Source: Rhynchopus euleeides (Eukaryota; Euglenozoa; Diplonemea; Diplonemida; Diplonemidae). From it: a stretch of 64,000 nucleotides of DNA. Below the pieces are notes generated by a model. It was not told the DNA's origin, did no database searches, and saw nothing but the letters and a program-made list of their open reading frames with translations. Shown here in pieces: positions 29,510 to 39,522 of the stretch. How positions within the stretch are numbered: the first letter of the stretch is position 1; every line of letters begins with the position of its first letter. The stretch is from the NCBI GenBank assembly GCA_963210315.1, contig OY723269.1:2108001-2172000 (forward strand). Reading direction: 5' to 3'. The position numbers and the translations under genes were made by a program.

Positions 29510-31458
29510 ACGGTGTGGCGAAGTCGGCCACCGTGGTGGCTGTGCGGATTGCGCGTGACGGGAACACCAACAAGCAGTCGGTTGTGGAAGCGATCCAGTA
29601 CGTTGTGGAGGCGACGAAGCAGCGCGGGAGGCGCGGTGTGATCAACATGTCGATCCAGTTCCCGGGGTCGACGCTGCTGAACGACGCTGTGAACGCGGCA
29701 ACCCTTGCGGACGTTGTGGTCGTGTCTGCCGCAGGGAACGGTGACGAGCCGTCGTGCGAGTACTCCCCGTCCGGGGCGGCGTCGTCCATCACGGTGGGGC
29801 TGCACGACGTGAACTACAACCCGCAGTGGTCGAGCTACGGGAAGTGCGTGACGCTGTACGCCCCGGGGTACGAGGTGTGGTCTGCGGACAACAAGAACGC
29901 GACCTCTTACCGGTACAGGAGCGGGACGTCGATGGCGGCCCCGCACGTGCCTGCCATTGCGGCAGTGTACCTGACGGAGCGCCCGCAGGCAACCCCCGCG
30001 TCCGTCAAGGCGTTCCTGGTGGAGTCGGCGCACCGGAACCTGCTGTCCCCCCTGCGGGCGTTTGACCAGAACCTCGTTGCGCGCATCCCGTGCGAGGGGA
30101 CCCCCGCGTCGCACGAGTCGATCCCGGAGGTGGTGGACCGGGTGCTCTGCCCGGCGGGGACGGAGACGAAGACCCTGCAGGGGGCGGGCGGGGGCGACTC
30201 GTTCCTTGCCTCCGGGAACGGGTCGGACATCGCCATCAACGCGTGCTGGGAGATCAAGTGCGACGGGCTGGTGACTGTGAAGGCGAACTGGATCACTGCG
30301 GACGCTGTGTACTACCGGAACTACATCAACGTGACGGAGGTGAAGTCGAAGGTGATGATGAGCAACTACGGCTACATCGAGAAGGACAGGCAGCTGCACG
30401 GGGACGTTTTTGTGTCATTTGTTGTGGTGCGCCTGAACGGGGAACTGCCGATGAACTTCAACTACACGTGCACGGCCCCGGTGGTGTCGCAGCCGGAGGT
30501 GGAGACCAGCAGGCGTGTGTCGCACTGCCCGGCCCGCCGGACCCACTTCCGCCCGTCTGAGGACAACTGCTACAACAACGTGCTGCGGGCGAACCGGCGC
30601 CGTCGGTCGGGCGAGCTGGCGTACCTCCCCGAGGCGGGGTACCCGGCAAGCACGGAGCGCTGCTGGATGCTGTCGTGCCGCAGGTGGGTCAAGGTGGAGC
30701 CGCAGTTTGTCGACCTGGAGCAGGGGTTCGACACCCTGCGCATCACGGACCGCAGCCCCTACAAGCGCGTCCTGAGCGGGAACTACTCGCAGAGCAACGA
30801 GACGGAGCTGCCTGAGGTGATGTACTTCCGGAAGCACGCGATCATCAAGTTCACCTCGGACGAGTCTGTGACGGCGGGCGGGTTCCTGCTCAAGTGGAGC
30901 TGCGACGACAGCTACACGCCCCCTGTGACGGGTGTCCCCGCCCCGGTCCCGTTCCCAGAGATTACCCCGAACCCGAACCCGCAGTGCTCGCTGTCCGGGT
31001 GCCTCGGGTCGAGCTGCGACTGGGCCATCAAGGCGTCCTTCGACCTGTACGACTGCGCCACACTTGCCATCTTCGGGTGCGACTGCACCGGGTGTGAGTG
31101 CGCCGCCCCCTCCCCGCCTGCGCCCTGCCTCCCCCCGGCCAGCAACGAGGTGTCGTGGTACAGCGTGGCGACCACGTGCTGGAAGATCGAGTGCCCGGCA
31201 AACCAGTACGCAGTCTACACCTTCAGCAGCTTCAGCCTGGCATGGCACGCGGAGTACCTCACCTTCGCAAAGGAGGACGGTGTGCGGGTGTCGCGTGGCG
31301 GGCTCGACTTCACCGCACGCACCATCGACACCTCGGACTTCAAGGAGCAGGTCGGCTACGTCCGGTTCGAGAGCTCCCGCGGTGTGGAGGAGGGGCAGGG
31401 TTCCCCGTACGGGTTCAGGTTCCAGTGGACGTGTGTTGACAGGGTGGAGTCTGCCTGA
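29450..31458 (+). CDS. Subtilisin-like (S8) protease segment with CUB-like domains, 5'-truncated
   Basis: The frame is open from 29341, but recognisable protein starts at LLADDSGHGTHIAATIAG (about 29450), the catalytic-His motif of subtilases (proteinase K-like). The Asn region is VVSAAGNGDE and the catalytic-Ser motif is SGTSMAAPHV. The N-terminal Asp motif, signal peptide and propeptide are absent because the sequence upstream is the WD40 gene in the +1-related frame. C-terminal to the protease lie three roughly 110-residue Cys-containing beta domains with the CUB pattern (cysteine-tryptophan start, W-S-C end), at about 30130-30475, 30510-30905 and 30985-31440. The catalytic triad is incomplete as it stands, so it is a decayed or rearranged gene unless the missing exon lies elsewhere. 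Stop codon is TGA. Confidence 0.75.
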
Positions 31459-32224
31459 GTGTGATTGTGACAGTGCATGCGAATGAGAACCCCTGTTGTC
31501 CTCACAGTAGGATGACGGCACGCTGGCAACGGAATGCCTTGCGGTTTCCCCTTCATCTTTCCGTTGGCAGGGACTCATGTGTCCCCTTGCCTCGATGCCT
31601 GTGATGTGGTGTTGTGTTGTTGAAGGTTGGAGCTCATAGGCCAATCCATCGAATATCGAATGTGTCATTGCTCAGAGCTCGCAACTTTTTTTGAATGGGT
31701 CGAAAGCAATATAGGGCAGCACGAAACTGGAAACTGACCTACCGGTATGAAATCTGAACACCAACAAGTGCTCGCCATCCGTGCTGTGGCCATTCTGTAG
31801 GAGCTGACAGCCTTCTCAAACACATCCATCTGACTCCCCAACTCCCAAACAAAACCAACAACAACAACGAACTACAAGAGATATCAACCAACCTCCATCC
31901 GAAGAGCAGACCTTGCTGTGTGTGTGGTGGCAACACGGGGCGATGTGCGGTGCTGTCCTGCCCATCCCCCGTGTCGCAAACGCCCACTCCAGTGTGTGCC
32001 GCTTTGTGCGTCTTGCCGTTCCCTCGGCGATCTGAGTGCGTTTACTATTACTGCGATAACACCGTGTCGAAGAAGGAGGCGAAGAAAAGACAGAACCAGA
32101 AGGGGAAGGATCGAGAAGGAAACCCTTAAAGCTGCCCTGCAGCCCCCTTCTGTGTGTGCGCTTCTGGCTCCGACCAGGACTCGTGATGTGGCGGTGTGTA
32201 CCTTTTCCCCCCTGTTCCCACCTA
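31459..32224. other. Intergenic stretch with nothing recognised
   Basis: No ORF with coding character. The sequence becomes C/T-rich towards 32220, where a dispersed repeat begins. Confidence 0.45.
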
Positions 32225-32710
32225 CTTCTTCCCCACCCCCACCTACTACTTCGTGATGGCTACTTCCAAACACACGGAACCTGGCGGGAGCGCGCTTTCC
32301 AGGGATGCAGGAAGAGTGGGCGGTACAAACGGCGGCAGACATCCATGCAGATGACGGCCGCCCCTCTGCCCTGCTGCCCTTCTCACCGCTCTCTGCCTCC
32401 GTCTCCGCATGTGTCTGTGCCTGTCTGTGCATGTGTGCCACACGGCGCACACAGCACAACCGATTGCCACTCTCTTCCCATGCCATACCCTTTCCTCTTT
32501 TCCATTCCCCCCCCCCTGCTCAGTGCTGCCAACCCATCCCGGTGGAACGACAACAACCCGCTACCAACTGACAGACACTGCTGCATGCAAAAGAGAGAAC
32601 ATACGCACACTGAAGCGTCGCCCCCACCCAACCCCCCGCCCCCCCTCCAGTGCCCCACTCCATGCCTGATATCGGTATGAAGCTGGCACACTTTTGCATG
32701 CACACTGTGG
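32225..32710 (+). repeat. Roughly 450-bp dispersed repeat, copy 2
   Basis: Partner of 18125-18570 with the same order of conserved blocks. It ends about 70 bp before the ATG at 32780, so it may supply the 5' leader of that gene. Confidence 0.65.
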
Positions 32711-32779
32711 ATACCCTCTCCCCCTACCCCCCTACCCCGCTACCCCCCCGTCCGCCCGTCACACCTCGACAGGCGAGGG

Positions 32780-33725
32780 ATGCCGAGGGGGAGACCACAG
32801 CCGACCGGCTTCTCACAACATGCCAACATTGTGGCGGTGTATTCGGCGAAGCCGTGCGATCTCGGGGATGTGATCTCCCCGCGGAAACCAGCGAAGGCTG
32901 GTTTCGGCATGCGAGACTTCATAGGCCTGGAGAAGGGTTGGCGCGACTGCAGCCACGCGCTGAACGACTCGCCCCTGGCGGAGCTGGGTGATGCCGGCCG
33001 GTTTGAGATAGCGCCGAAGCCTCCGCCCACCGCGCGGCACATGCCACTGGCGTCGCTCTCGAAGTGGGACGCACATCCGAGGACCCTGCCCCAGCTTGAC
33101 GTGCCTGCCGTGCAGCCCTTCCTGACCCCTGTCAAGCCCAGCACCGCAGCCTCTGCCGCCCGGTCGTGGCTGCACTACCAGCCGCAGCAGGAGGCAGGGA
33201 GCCAGCATGGCAAGGAATCCTTCCAGCCTTGTGTCGCGAGCCTGATCATCTTCGAGTCTAAACAGGTATGTGCAATGTGCAGGGGGGCTCACCCTGTGAA
33301 GCAGGGGTGGGGGGGGGGGGGCAGGCTGCGAAATAAGGAACACCATTTGTGGGGGGCGTAAGCCGGAAGTCGACCCCCCCCCCCCTCGATCCATAATTCG
33401 CAGCCTGGTGGGGGGGGGGGGCAGGGGCGTGCGTCTCAGCTCTCGGTGGAGCTGAAACGCTGGCTGTAATGCTGCAAACATGCCAAATCATGCAAGTGCA
33501 CCGCCATTCACACAGGGATACCCAGCAGCATCGCGTGGCCGTTCCAGGGCGCTCCTGTCCAACCCACGTCTCACACGCCCTTTGGCTCGGACGTGGCGGC
33601 AGCACAGCCCAAAAGGTGTCGCATTGTCGCCCGCAGGAGCACGTGGCGTTCGTGGTTGTCAGACAGCGCACCGGGAGGGGCAGGGCGACGAAGGCCGTGT
33701 TGCCTTTGAGAACCGAGCCCAGTAG
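32780..33725 (+). CDS. Two-exon hypothetical protein
   Basis: Exon 1 is 32780-33265 (162 codons) and ends AAACAG|GTATGT. Exon 2 is probably 33516-33725 after 'attcacacag', phase 0, ending TAG, giving 231 aa. The ATG follows a long C/T tract and 'cctcgacag', an acceptor-like context seen at several genes here. Exon 1 encodes ordinary, moderately hydrophilic protein (ANIVAVYSAKPCDLGD, FGMRDFIGLEKGWRDC, SLSKWDAHPRTLPQLD). Exon 2 is Arg-rich. No known domain is recognised. The donor and acceptor match those of the COA5 and importin genes, which supports the model. The start of exon 2 is less certain than the end of exon 1. Confidence 0.55.
33266..33515 (+). other. Intron with G-tract hairpin
   Basis: Within the predicted 250-bp intron, 'caggctgcgaa' next to a 12-14 G run (about 33304-33330) is inverted as 'ttcgcagcctg' next to another G run (about 33398-33422), with a C13 tract between. 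The intron can fold into a G/C-rich hairpin. Confidence 0.5.
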
Positions 33726-33748
33726 AGGACTAGCCTGCTCTTATAAGC

Positions 33749-33776
33749 CTGAGTGACCGGGTCAGGTCACTCAGGC
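33749..33776. repeat. Short hairpin
   Basis: 'gcctgagtgacc' and 'ggtcactcaggc' are perfect inverted copies separated by six bases. It lies directly before the palindrome-rich array. Confidence 0.7.
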
Positions 33777-33799
33777 TGTCTACCGGTCAGTGAACCAGT

Positions 33800-33985
33800 A
33801 TCCGACCTGTCGAAGCTGTCGACAGGTCGACAGTCACCTGTCGACAGTCGACAGGTCGAATCGACTGTCGATCGACAGCAAAATCGACTGTCGACGGGTC
33901 GACAGTCGAATCGACAGTCGACCTGTCGACAGTCGACAGTCGATTTTGCTGTCGATTCGACTGTCGAATCGACAGTCGAAGACCC
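33800..33985. repeat. Nested-palindrome array of ctgtcga / tcgacag words
   Basis: About 185 bp made almost only of the 7-mers ctgtcga and tcgacag, often fused as gtcgac palindromes. A 24-bp arm around 'tcgacagcaaaatcgactg' recurs inverted as 'cagtcgattttgctgtcga' about 50 bp later. It has no coding role on either strand that I can support. Confidence 0.8.
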
Positions 33986-34479
33986 CGACAGCGCGTCGTG
34001 TAGAAGGGGGCGGGGGGGGAGTTGTGGCAAGCGCATGGGGCGGCCAAACAGACAAACCGCCACAAACAGGGATGCGGTGATGGGGGGGAGGGGCGGCGGC
34101 GGTGAGGCGGCGACTGCGATCCCGGTTGTTTCCACAGGATGGGATTTAGCCAGCGCCCCGAAGGGCGCAAATCGCCGGGCCAGCAACAAGCCGCCACGTT
34201 GGCGTGGTGTGTTCACACTATACAATCTCAACAGTTGGCAACAGCAGACGACACCCCTGCTGTGGCTGTCACAGTGGAGTGCGGCGAATTCCTTTCCAGG
34301 CAGGTTGTTCGTGCTCCTGTGCTGAGGGTATTGTAGCTGCATGCGGAACCCCGGTGCAATGACGTGTTCCCCTGAGGTGTGATCGAGAGTGTGGAAGCGA
34401 TTCAAGAAGCTAAACCACCCCCCCCCCCTCTCTCTCTCTCTGGGACCCCGAACCCCCCTTCAATCCTCTTCCGACACAA

Positions 34480-34560
34480 AGGGGGTCTTCGCTACGGGGT
34501 GATCGTCAGTGCATTTTGGTGCATTTCCTGTTGACTTGGCTGAAAACTGAAGAAGTTTGT
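34480..34560 (+). repeat. Dispersed repeat (inverse at 27515)
   Basis: It starts 'gggtcttcgctacggggtga', continues 'gtgcatttcctgttgac' and ends in 'ggctgaaaactg'. It follows a CT microsatellite at about 34427-34441. The surrounding region 33986-35104 shows no gene. Confidence 0.6.
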
Positions 34561-34811
34561 CGAAGTTTGTCGACCAGCAAAGACCCCCAAACAGACTCAG
34601 TATTTCACACGATACACTCATGTTGGTGAGGGAAATGCTCCGGAGTCGCGATATACTCGGGACTTGTTACTAGCCTCTCAGGAGGGTTTTGACGTCCTTT
34701 TTGGTGCATTTCCTCCCTTCTTTTCGGTGAAGATCGCGGAACTTCTACAGCGGGCCTGGTTCTCGCGGTGTGGACTCTCGGGGACACTCCGTGATGTCTG
34801 TACGCTAAAAT

Positions 34812-34940
34812 TACTGGGGGGGGGGGGTTCAAATACAAGCCGTGCGGCTTGGGGGGGGGTGACATATACACCTGGGGGGGGGGTGACATATACACGGGGG
34901 GTGGTAGGTACGGCTTGTATTTGAACCCCCCCCCCCAGTA
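34812..34940. mobile_element. Small inverted-repeat element with gtgacatatacac motif
   Basis: The outer arms 'gggttcaaatacaagccg' and 'cggcttgtatttgaaccc' are inverted copies. The inside carries two direct 'gggggggtgacatatacac' units. The right inner part ('ggggggtggtaggtac') is shared with the element at 44776-44989, so both belong to one family of C/G-tract MITE-like repeats. Confidence 0.6.
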
Positions 34941-35104
34941 ACTGCAATACGACCTTTGCAGGAAATTTGCCAATCGCGAAGATAACCCATCCCGCTTTTA
35001 GTGGCATGTGCCTGTTGTGTTCCATTTAGTTGTGTGAGAGCGCGCCGATTCATTCTTGATGTGATATCCCCTGCCACCACACACACCACCCCTGCAGTGA
35101 GGCA

Positions 35105-36625
35105 ATGGGGCGGAGTACGCAACTATGTGCAGGGCTCCTGCTGATCACCCTGTGCTGCCACGGCCAGGAACCAGCGGGCATGATGACACTTCTGCGGCGC
35201 GAGTGCCCACCAGCTGGGGGAGGGTTGGAGGGGCTGGAGTGCTGGTTTAATAATGCTGAGTGGGGGTGCCCGGATGGGGGAACGGTCATGCAGCACGGGG
35301 CTGAGGTCGAGAAGACCTCAGCCACACGCATTTTAAATAACACGCTGGTGTTGGTTCCGGCCAACACGCTAGACACCGAGGTTTACACCCTGGTGTGCAC
35401 TTCTCCCGAACTGCAGCTCTCTGTCACGTTCCACAAGAAGACAGAGAGTAAGGCCCCACACCTTGTGTGCACCCCCAAGACATACCACCTACCCACCAAG
35501 AAGATCGTGGGCCTCTGCAAGGCGCAGTCGTCGACCACCGGCTTCTGTGATGATCCGTCCAAGGCATCTCTCACTGCCCATGGTGAGGCGCAGAAGTATG
35601 ACGAAGACAACAAGGGTTGGCTGGTTGACTATGTGAAGGACGCTGAATACAAAGCAACGTGCGACGGCCAGACGGAGGCGCAGCCGCTCGGCGTGGTCTG
35701 GCATGCGCACACCACAGAGGATGGGTGGGTCGTCGATGTTTCAGCTCAAGGCGAGCTCACGGCGAAGCAACTGCATGTCACTTACAACTGCTTCGGGACT
35801 GCGTTCGAAGAAAAAGAGGGGACCATTCTCCCGACGAAGGGATACTGCCTCAACTGGAAATTCACGCCCCATGAGTGTGATGATGTGACGGTTGACGAGA
35901 ATCTGAAGTTCCAAGAGTCTTATCCCAGCCTGGCGTACAACAGCAAGTGGGAACACGCGGTGGTTGCCAGCAACTGCGCGGAGCCTGGCAAGTTTAAGAT
36001 TCACACGATTTGGAAGGCTGCTAAGAACAGCGGCTATGAATGCTCTGGGTTCACCACTGACACGTTCAAATGCAAGCAGCTACCCGTCACAACAGCACCA
36101 GATGCCGCTGCCACACCACCGTCAGCTGCACCAGATGCCGCCGCCAAACCACCGTCAGCTGCACCAGCCGCTGCCACACCACCGTCAGCTGCACCAGGTG
36201 CCGCCGCCACACCACCGTCAGCTGCACCGGATGCCGCTGCCACACCACCGTCAGCTGCACCGGATGCCGCCGCCACACCACCGAGTAATGCACCAGAGAG
36301 CAAGTCTCAAGCACCGCCGACAAATGCACCAGAGAGCAAGTCTCAAGCACCGCCGACGGACGAACCTGCCCCTGTCCCTGTCAACCTGAAGTCAGCCACA
36401 ACAGACAACAGTACCAACTACCTTCTGATCGTGATGGTGTGCATTGCTGCAGCGATGGCATACATGTACCGCAACGAGCTGATGCAGATGATCAACTCTT
36501 CGGGTGGCGACAACGGCTCTGACCCCCACATGCAGCAGGGTATGACATGTTGTAACTGTTGCCTTCCCGCCTGGGATACCGTTCGCCTCACGATCCCCCG
36601 TACCCCATTCAGTAAACTTGTTTAA
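35105..36625 (+). CDS. Type I membrane protein with Cys-rich ectodomain and Pro/Ala stalk
   Basis: A 506-aa protein. ATG 35105 follows 'cccctgcag' by seven bases. Signal peptide at about residues 1-21 (AGLLLITLCC, cleavage near HGQ). The ectodomain (about 22-325) has some 16 Cys and several N-x-S/T sites in roughly 100-residue units, with no family I can name. The stalk (about 330-400) is made of repeats such as PDAAATPPSAA and PESKSQAPPT. A transmembrane helix (about 440-457, LLIVMVCIAAAMAYMY) and a roughly 50-residue tail with Cys clusters (TCCNCCLP, possible palmitoylation) follow. The stalk repeats are 33 bp long at DNA level. It resembles the architecture of the WD40 surface protein at 12014 (ectodomain - low-complexity stalk - TM). 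Confidence 0.75.
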   Translation: MGRSTQLCAGLLLITLCCHGQEPAGMMTLLRRECPPAGGGLEGLECWFNNAEWGCPDGGTVMQHGAEVEKTSATRILNNTLVLVPANTLDTEVYTLVCTSPELQLSVTFHKKTESKAPHLVCTPKTYHLPTKKIVGLCKAQSSTTGFCDDPSKASLTAHGEAQKYDEDNKGWLVDYVKDAEYKATCDGQTEAQPLGVVWHAHTTEDGWVVDVSAQGELTAKQLHVTYNCFGTAFEEKEGTILPTKGYCLNWKFTPHECDDVTVDENLKFQESYPSLAYNSKWEHAVVASNCAEPGKFKIHTIWKAAKNSGYECSGFTTDTFKCKQLPVTTAPDAAATPPSAAPDAAAKPPSAAPAAATPPSAAPGAAATPPSAAPDAAATPPSAAPDAAATPPSNAPESKSQAPPTNAPESKSQAPPTDEPAPVPVNLKSATTDNSTNYLLIVMVCIAAAMAYMYRNELMQMINSSGGDNGSDPHMQQGMTCCNCCLPAWDTVRLTIPRTPFSKLV

Positions 36626-36962
36626 GCACCTTCGGTGCGACTAGGGAGTCAAGGGAGGACTCGAGAAGATGACTTCCCTCTGCGTATTTGTTTTTCTACC
36701 ACACTTGCAACAACAGCTTTCTTGCAAGGTAGGAAGGGGGGCGAACGGAACAAACACCACCCTTCATCAGGCCAACGAGTGGTGGCTTGCTCCCTGACTT
36801 CGCCCCAGCTTTTGCACTGAACGGTGCCTAATGCAACGGAAAAGCGGTGGCGTTACCCCCATCTCCCACGAGACGCGTGTTTGATATTGATGTTTTGTGT
36901 CTTATGTCCGACCGAAGACTCCCCATCATGTGACACTACACGCACACACAGGCAACGGCGGG

Positions 36963-37480
36963 ATGCGCATCATCGAGGCAGAGCCGATGGACGACGAGGA
37001 GATGGGTGCGGTGCCCAAGGAGCAGACTCCCGAATTGGGGCCCAGCGCCCCCGAAACCAAGCCCCCGATTAAGAAGAAGGGCCTGAAGGGCATTCGCGCT
37101 GCAAAGCCTCCGGTCCCGGCGACCAAGACACGGGTATGGTTGAGCATGCGGGACGGTGTGCAGCACAGTGTGGTTTGAAAAGCCCGCATCGTCCAGAAGC
37201 AAATGACAGTTGCAGCAGCAGCCCACCCACCCACACCCCACCACAGCCGCTCGCTGACAGGGAGGTGGGTGCAGACCTCTCTGACATGTCTGATGACGAA
37301 GAATGGGGTGGCGACTGGGTATGCTCCTTCAGTCTCCATCCTTTCCAGGCCTTCCGCCACAGTCCTGTGCATCAAGCGACACACCCTCCGACCCAGGCCC
37401 AACTCGGCCCCTCTTCTTCTTCCCCACGATATTGTTGACGCACCACCTACATGCACACACAGGGTACGAAGCGTGATTAG
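36963..37480 (+). CDS. Small acidic/lysine-rich protein in three exons
   Basis: ATG 36963 lies ten bases after 'cgcacacacag'. Exon 1 (36963-37133, 57 codons: MRIIEAEPMDDEEMGAVPKE and then a Lys/Pro-rich part) ends ACACGG|GTATGG. An acidic exon, probably 37265-37318 (GADLSDMSDDEEWGGDW), ends at GACTGG|GTATGC. The last exon, 37463-37480 after 'cacacacag', gives GTKRD and TAG. Total is about 80 aa. The acceptor of exon 2 must be four bases downstream of the strongest AG to keep the frame, so that border is uncertain. Acidic Asp/Glu-Trp-Gly stretches suggest a small binding or chaperone-like partner. The family is not recognised. Confidence 0.4.
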
Positions 37481-38042
37481 GTAGCCCAGACCACGCTGCC
37501 CCAGCCATTCCTGTGAGTATGCATTACGAAGGCCTCAGTCTGCCAGTCGTGACCCTTTGTTTGCTCTCCCAAACATCCCGCGAAGCTGCCATGCGCCTGT
37601 GAGTGGCTCCTCGAAGCCCCTCGTTCGCACCAGCTTTGCACAGTCCCTATGTATCCATCCGCCTTCCGCGCAAACTCTCCTGCATTTTCCCCGGCCCTCG
37701 CCTCGCCGGCAGCCACAAAACCTAGCCGTGCCCCTGCCGGCCTTTCTGTCTGTTTCCGTCTGCCAAAAAAAATCTTTGTCTGCCAGACGCGCACGCTATA
37801 TGTTTTTTTATCGGGACGAAAAGGAGAAAAAAAAAGCCGCGAAAAAAAATATGAAGAGAAAAAAAACAACCCCACAACAAAAAAAAAGAGAATGTTTTGA
37901 TTGAAGATTCAAGAAAGCAACAGAATTGAATTGGGGTCCCTACGGGGGGGGGGGGTCTTTGCTCCACATGCCGCGAAAAATATGCCTTATTCTTGGTGTA
38001 TTTCTCCTGGTTATTTTGGCTGACAATCGCCCAACTTTTTTT
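37481..38042. other. Intergenic AT-rich DNA before the second retroelement
   Basis: A-rich stretch at about 37795-37900 and a G-run near 37946. About 37935-38040 is a diverged relative of the repeat at 34480. No gene is seen. Confidence 0.5.
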
Positions 38043-38451
38043 TTAAGCACACTCGTGTGAGCGGAAAGCGCCCCACCACAGCTGCAACCAAACGTGCTCT
38101 ATACACTAACCCCACCCTTCATCAGGCTCAGGGTGTGATCAGTTCAGGGTTTTGTGTGTAGAAGCGTCAACGCATCAAACTATCAAGCAGGCGAGAGAAT
38201 CAAGAGGGGAGCAAGAGTGACAGAAGCGGACAGAGTCCGCCGAGCTGCGTGTATAGGAGAGGAACAGAACGGGCTGAGGGAGTACGCCGAGCTGCGTGTA
38301 TAGGAGAGGAACAGAAACTACGCCGAGCTGCGTGTATAGGAGAGAAACAGAAACTACGCCGAGCTGCGTGAATAGGAGAGGAACAGAAACTACGCCGAGC
38401 TGCGTGAATAGGAGAGGAACAGTAACTACGCCGAGCTGCGTAACAGAGAAG

Positions 38452-39522
38452 ATGGCCACTCTGGATTGGGACACCCTGAAGGTTCCCGACCCCGCCCACC
38501 CCGACAACGAGCCAGCAGAGCGTCGCCCCGAGTGCATATTCGAAACGTGCAATACTACACACACAGCCAGGACCGCATTCAGCTGCCACGACTGCGGTGG
38601 GACCACGGTCAGGACGTGCTTGAGAGAGCACATCCCGGCGCACGTCGTCCCCGAATGGCTCGAGGGCGCAGGGGACAGGGGCTGGGTGTGCCCCGAGTGC
38701 GCATGGGTCCGGCAGGCAGTCGACGAGGAGACCGCGGCGGACCTGGCAGCAGCGACGGGCGAGCTAGGCGAGGACGGGGAGTACAGCGAGGCGGACAGCC
38801 AGAGTGGCACGGGCCTCCAGCACAGGGACGCACACCACCCCGCCGACTCGAACACCGATCTCCGCGTGGCGAACTCGCTGGAGTACCTGCTGAAATTGAC
38901 AGGCCGGCTGGAGAAGGAACAGAAGGAGCTGAAGAAGACCGTGGAGACGCAGGCGAAGCAGATCGCCACCCTGCAGAAGGCGCTGCAGCGGACGGAGGCC
39001 GAGCTGCCCGCCGATTTCTCCGCCCACATCGTGTCGACCTGGGGATCGTCGATCGCCACTGTCCCCGGACGCAGGTTGGTGAAAGCTGAGGTATCCCGGG
39101 TTTTCCGACAGGCGGAGCTCAGCGATGCCCCGAGCTCACCAGACTGGCAACACCAGCTCATCCAGGCCTTCGACGCTCTGTTTCAGACAATGGGACTGAT
39201 CCGCGACGACGATGATCCGGATCGCTTTACCGAGGCCCTCCACAAGACAATCGTCGTTATGAACTCGCACTTTCTCCTGAAGGGGCGCGCGGGCGCCCGC
39301 CTCTACCTGGCAAAGGCGAAGATTATGGACCCAGCGAAGTACGATGCGGTGACACACGGGCGCCTACTCCGGGAGGGGCGGGCCACGCAGGACGACACAC
39401 AGGAGAGGCGGGCCGCGTTTCAGGAGCGGTTCCTGCAGGAGCGTAACACGCAGGACCGCCCCGCGCCCTACTCGGGAAAGGGCCATCACAAAGGACGGGG
39501 GGGGAAAGGCAAGCGACAGTGA
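38452..39522 (+). CDS. Gag-like ORF1 protein, copy 2
   Basis: The 356-aa product appears identical to that of 2146-3216. It ends with the same in-frame TGA, after which the YR frame follows without a further stop. Confidence 0.75.
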   Translation: MATLDWDTLKVPDPAHPDNEPAERRPECIFETCNTTHTARTAFSCHDCGGTTVRTCLREHIPAHVVPEWLEGAGDRGWVCPECAWVRQAVDEETAADLAAATGELGEDGEYSEADSQSGTGLQHRDAHHPADSNTDLRVANSLEYLLKLTGRLEKEQKELKKTVETQAKQIATLQKALQRTEAELPADFSAHIVSTWGSSIATVPGRRLVKAEVSRVFRQAELSDAPSSPDWQHQLIQAFDALFQTMGLIRDDDDPDRFTEALHKTIVVMNSHFLLKGRAGARLYLAKAKIMDPAKYDAVTHGRLLREGRATQDDTQERRAAFQERFLQERNTQDRPAPYSGKGHHKGRGGKGKRQ

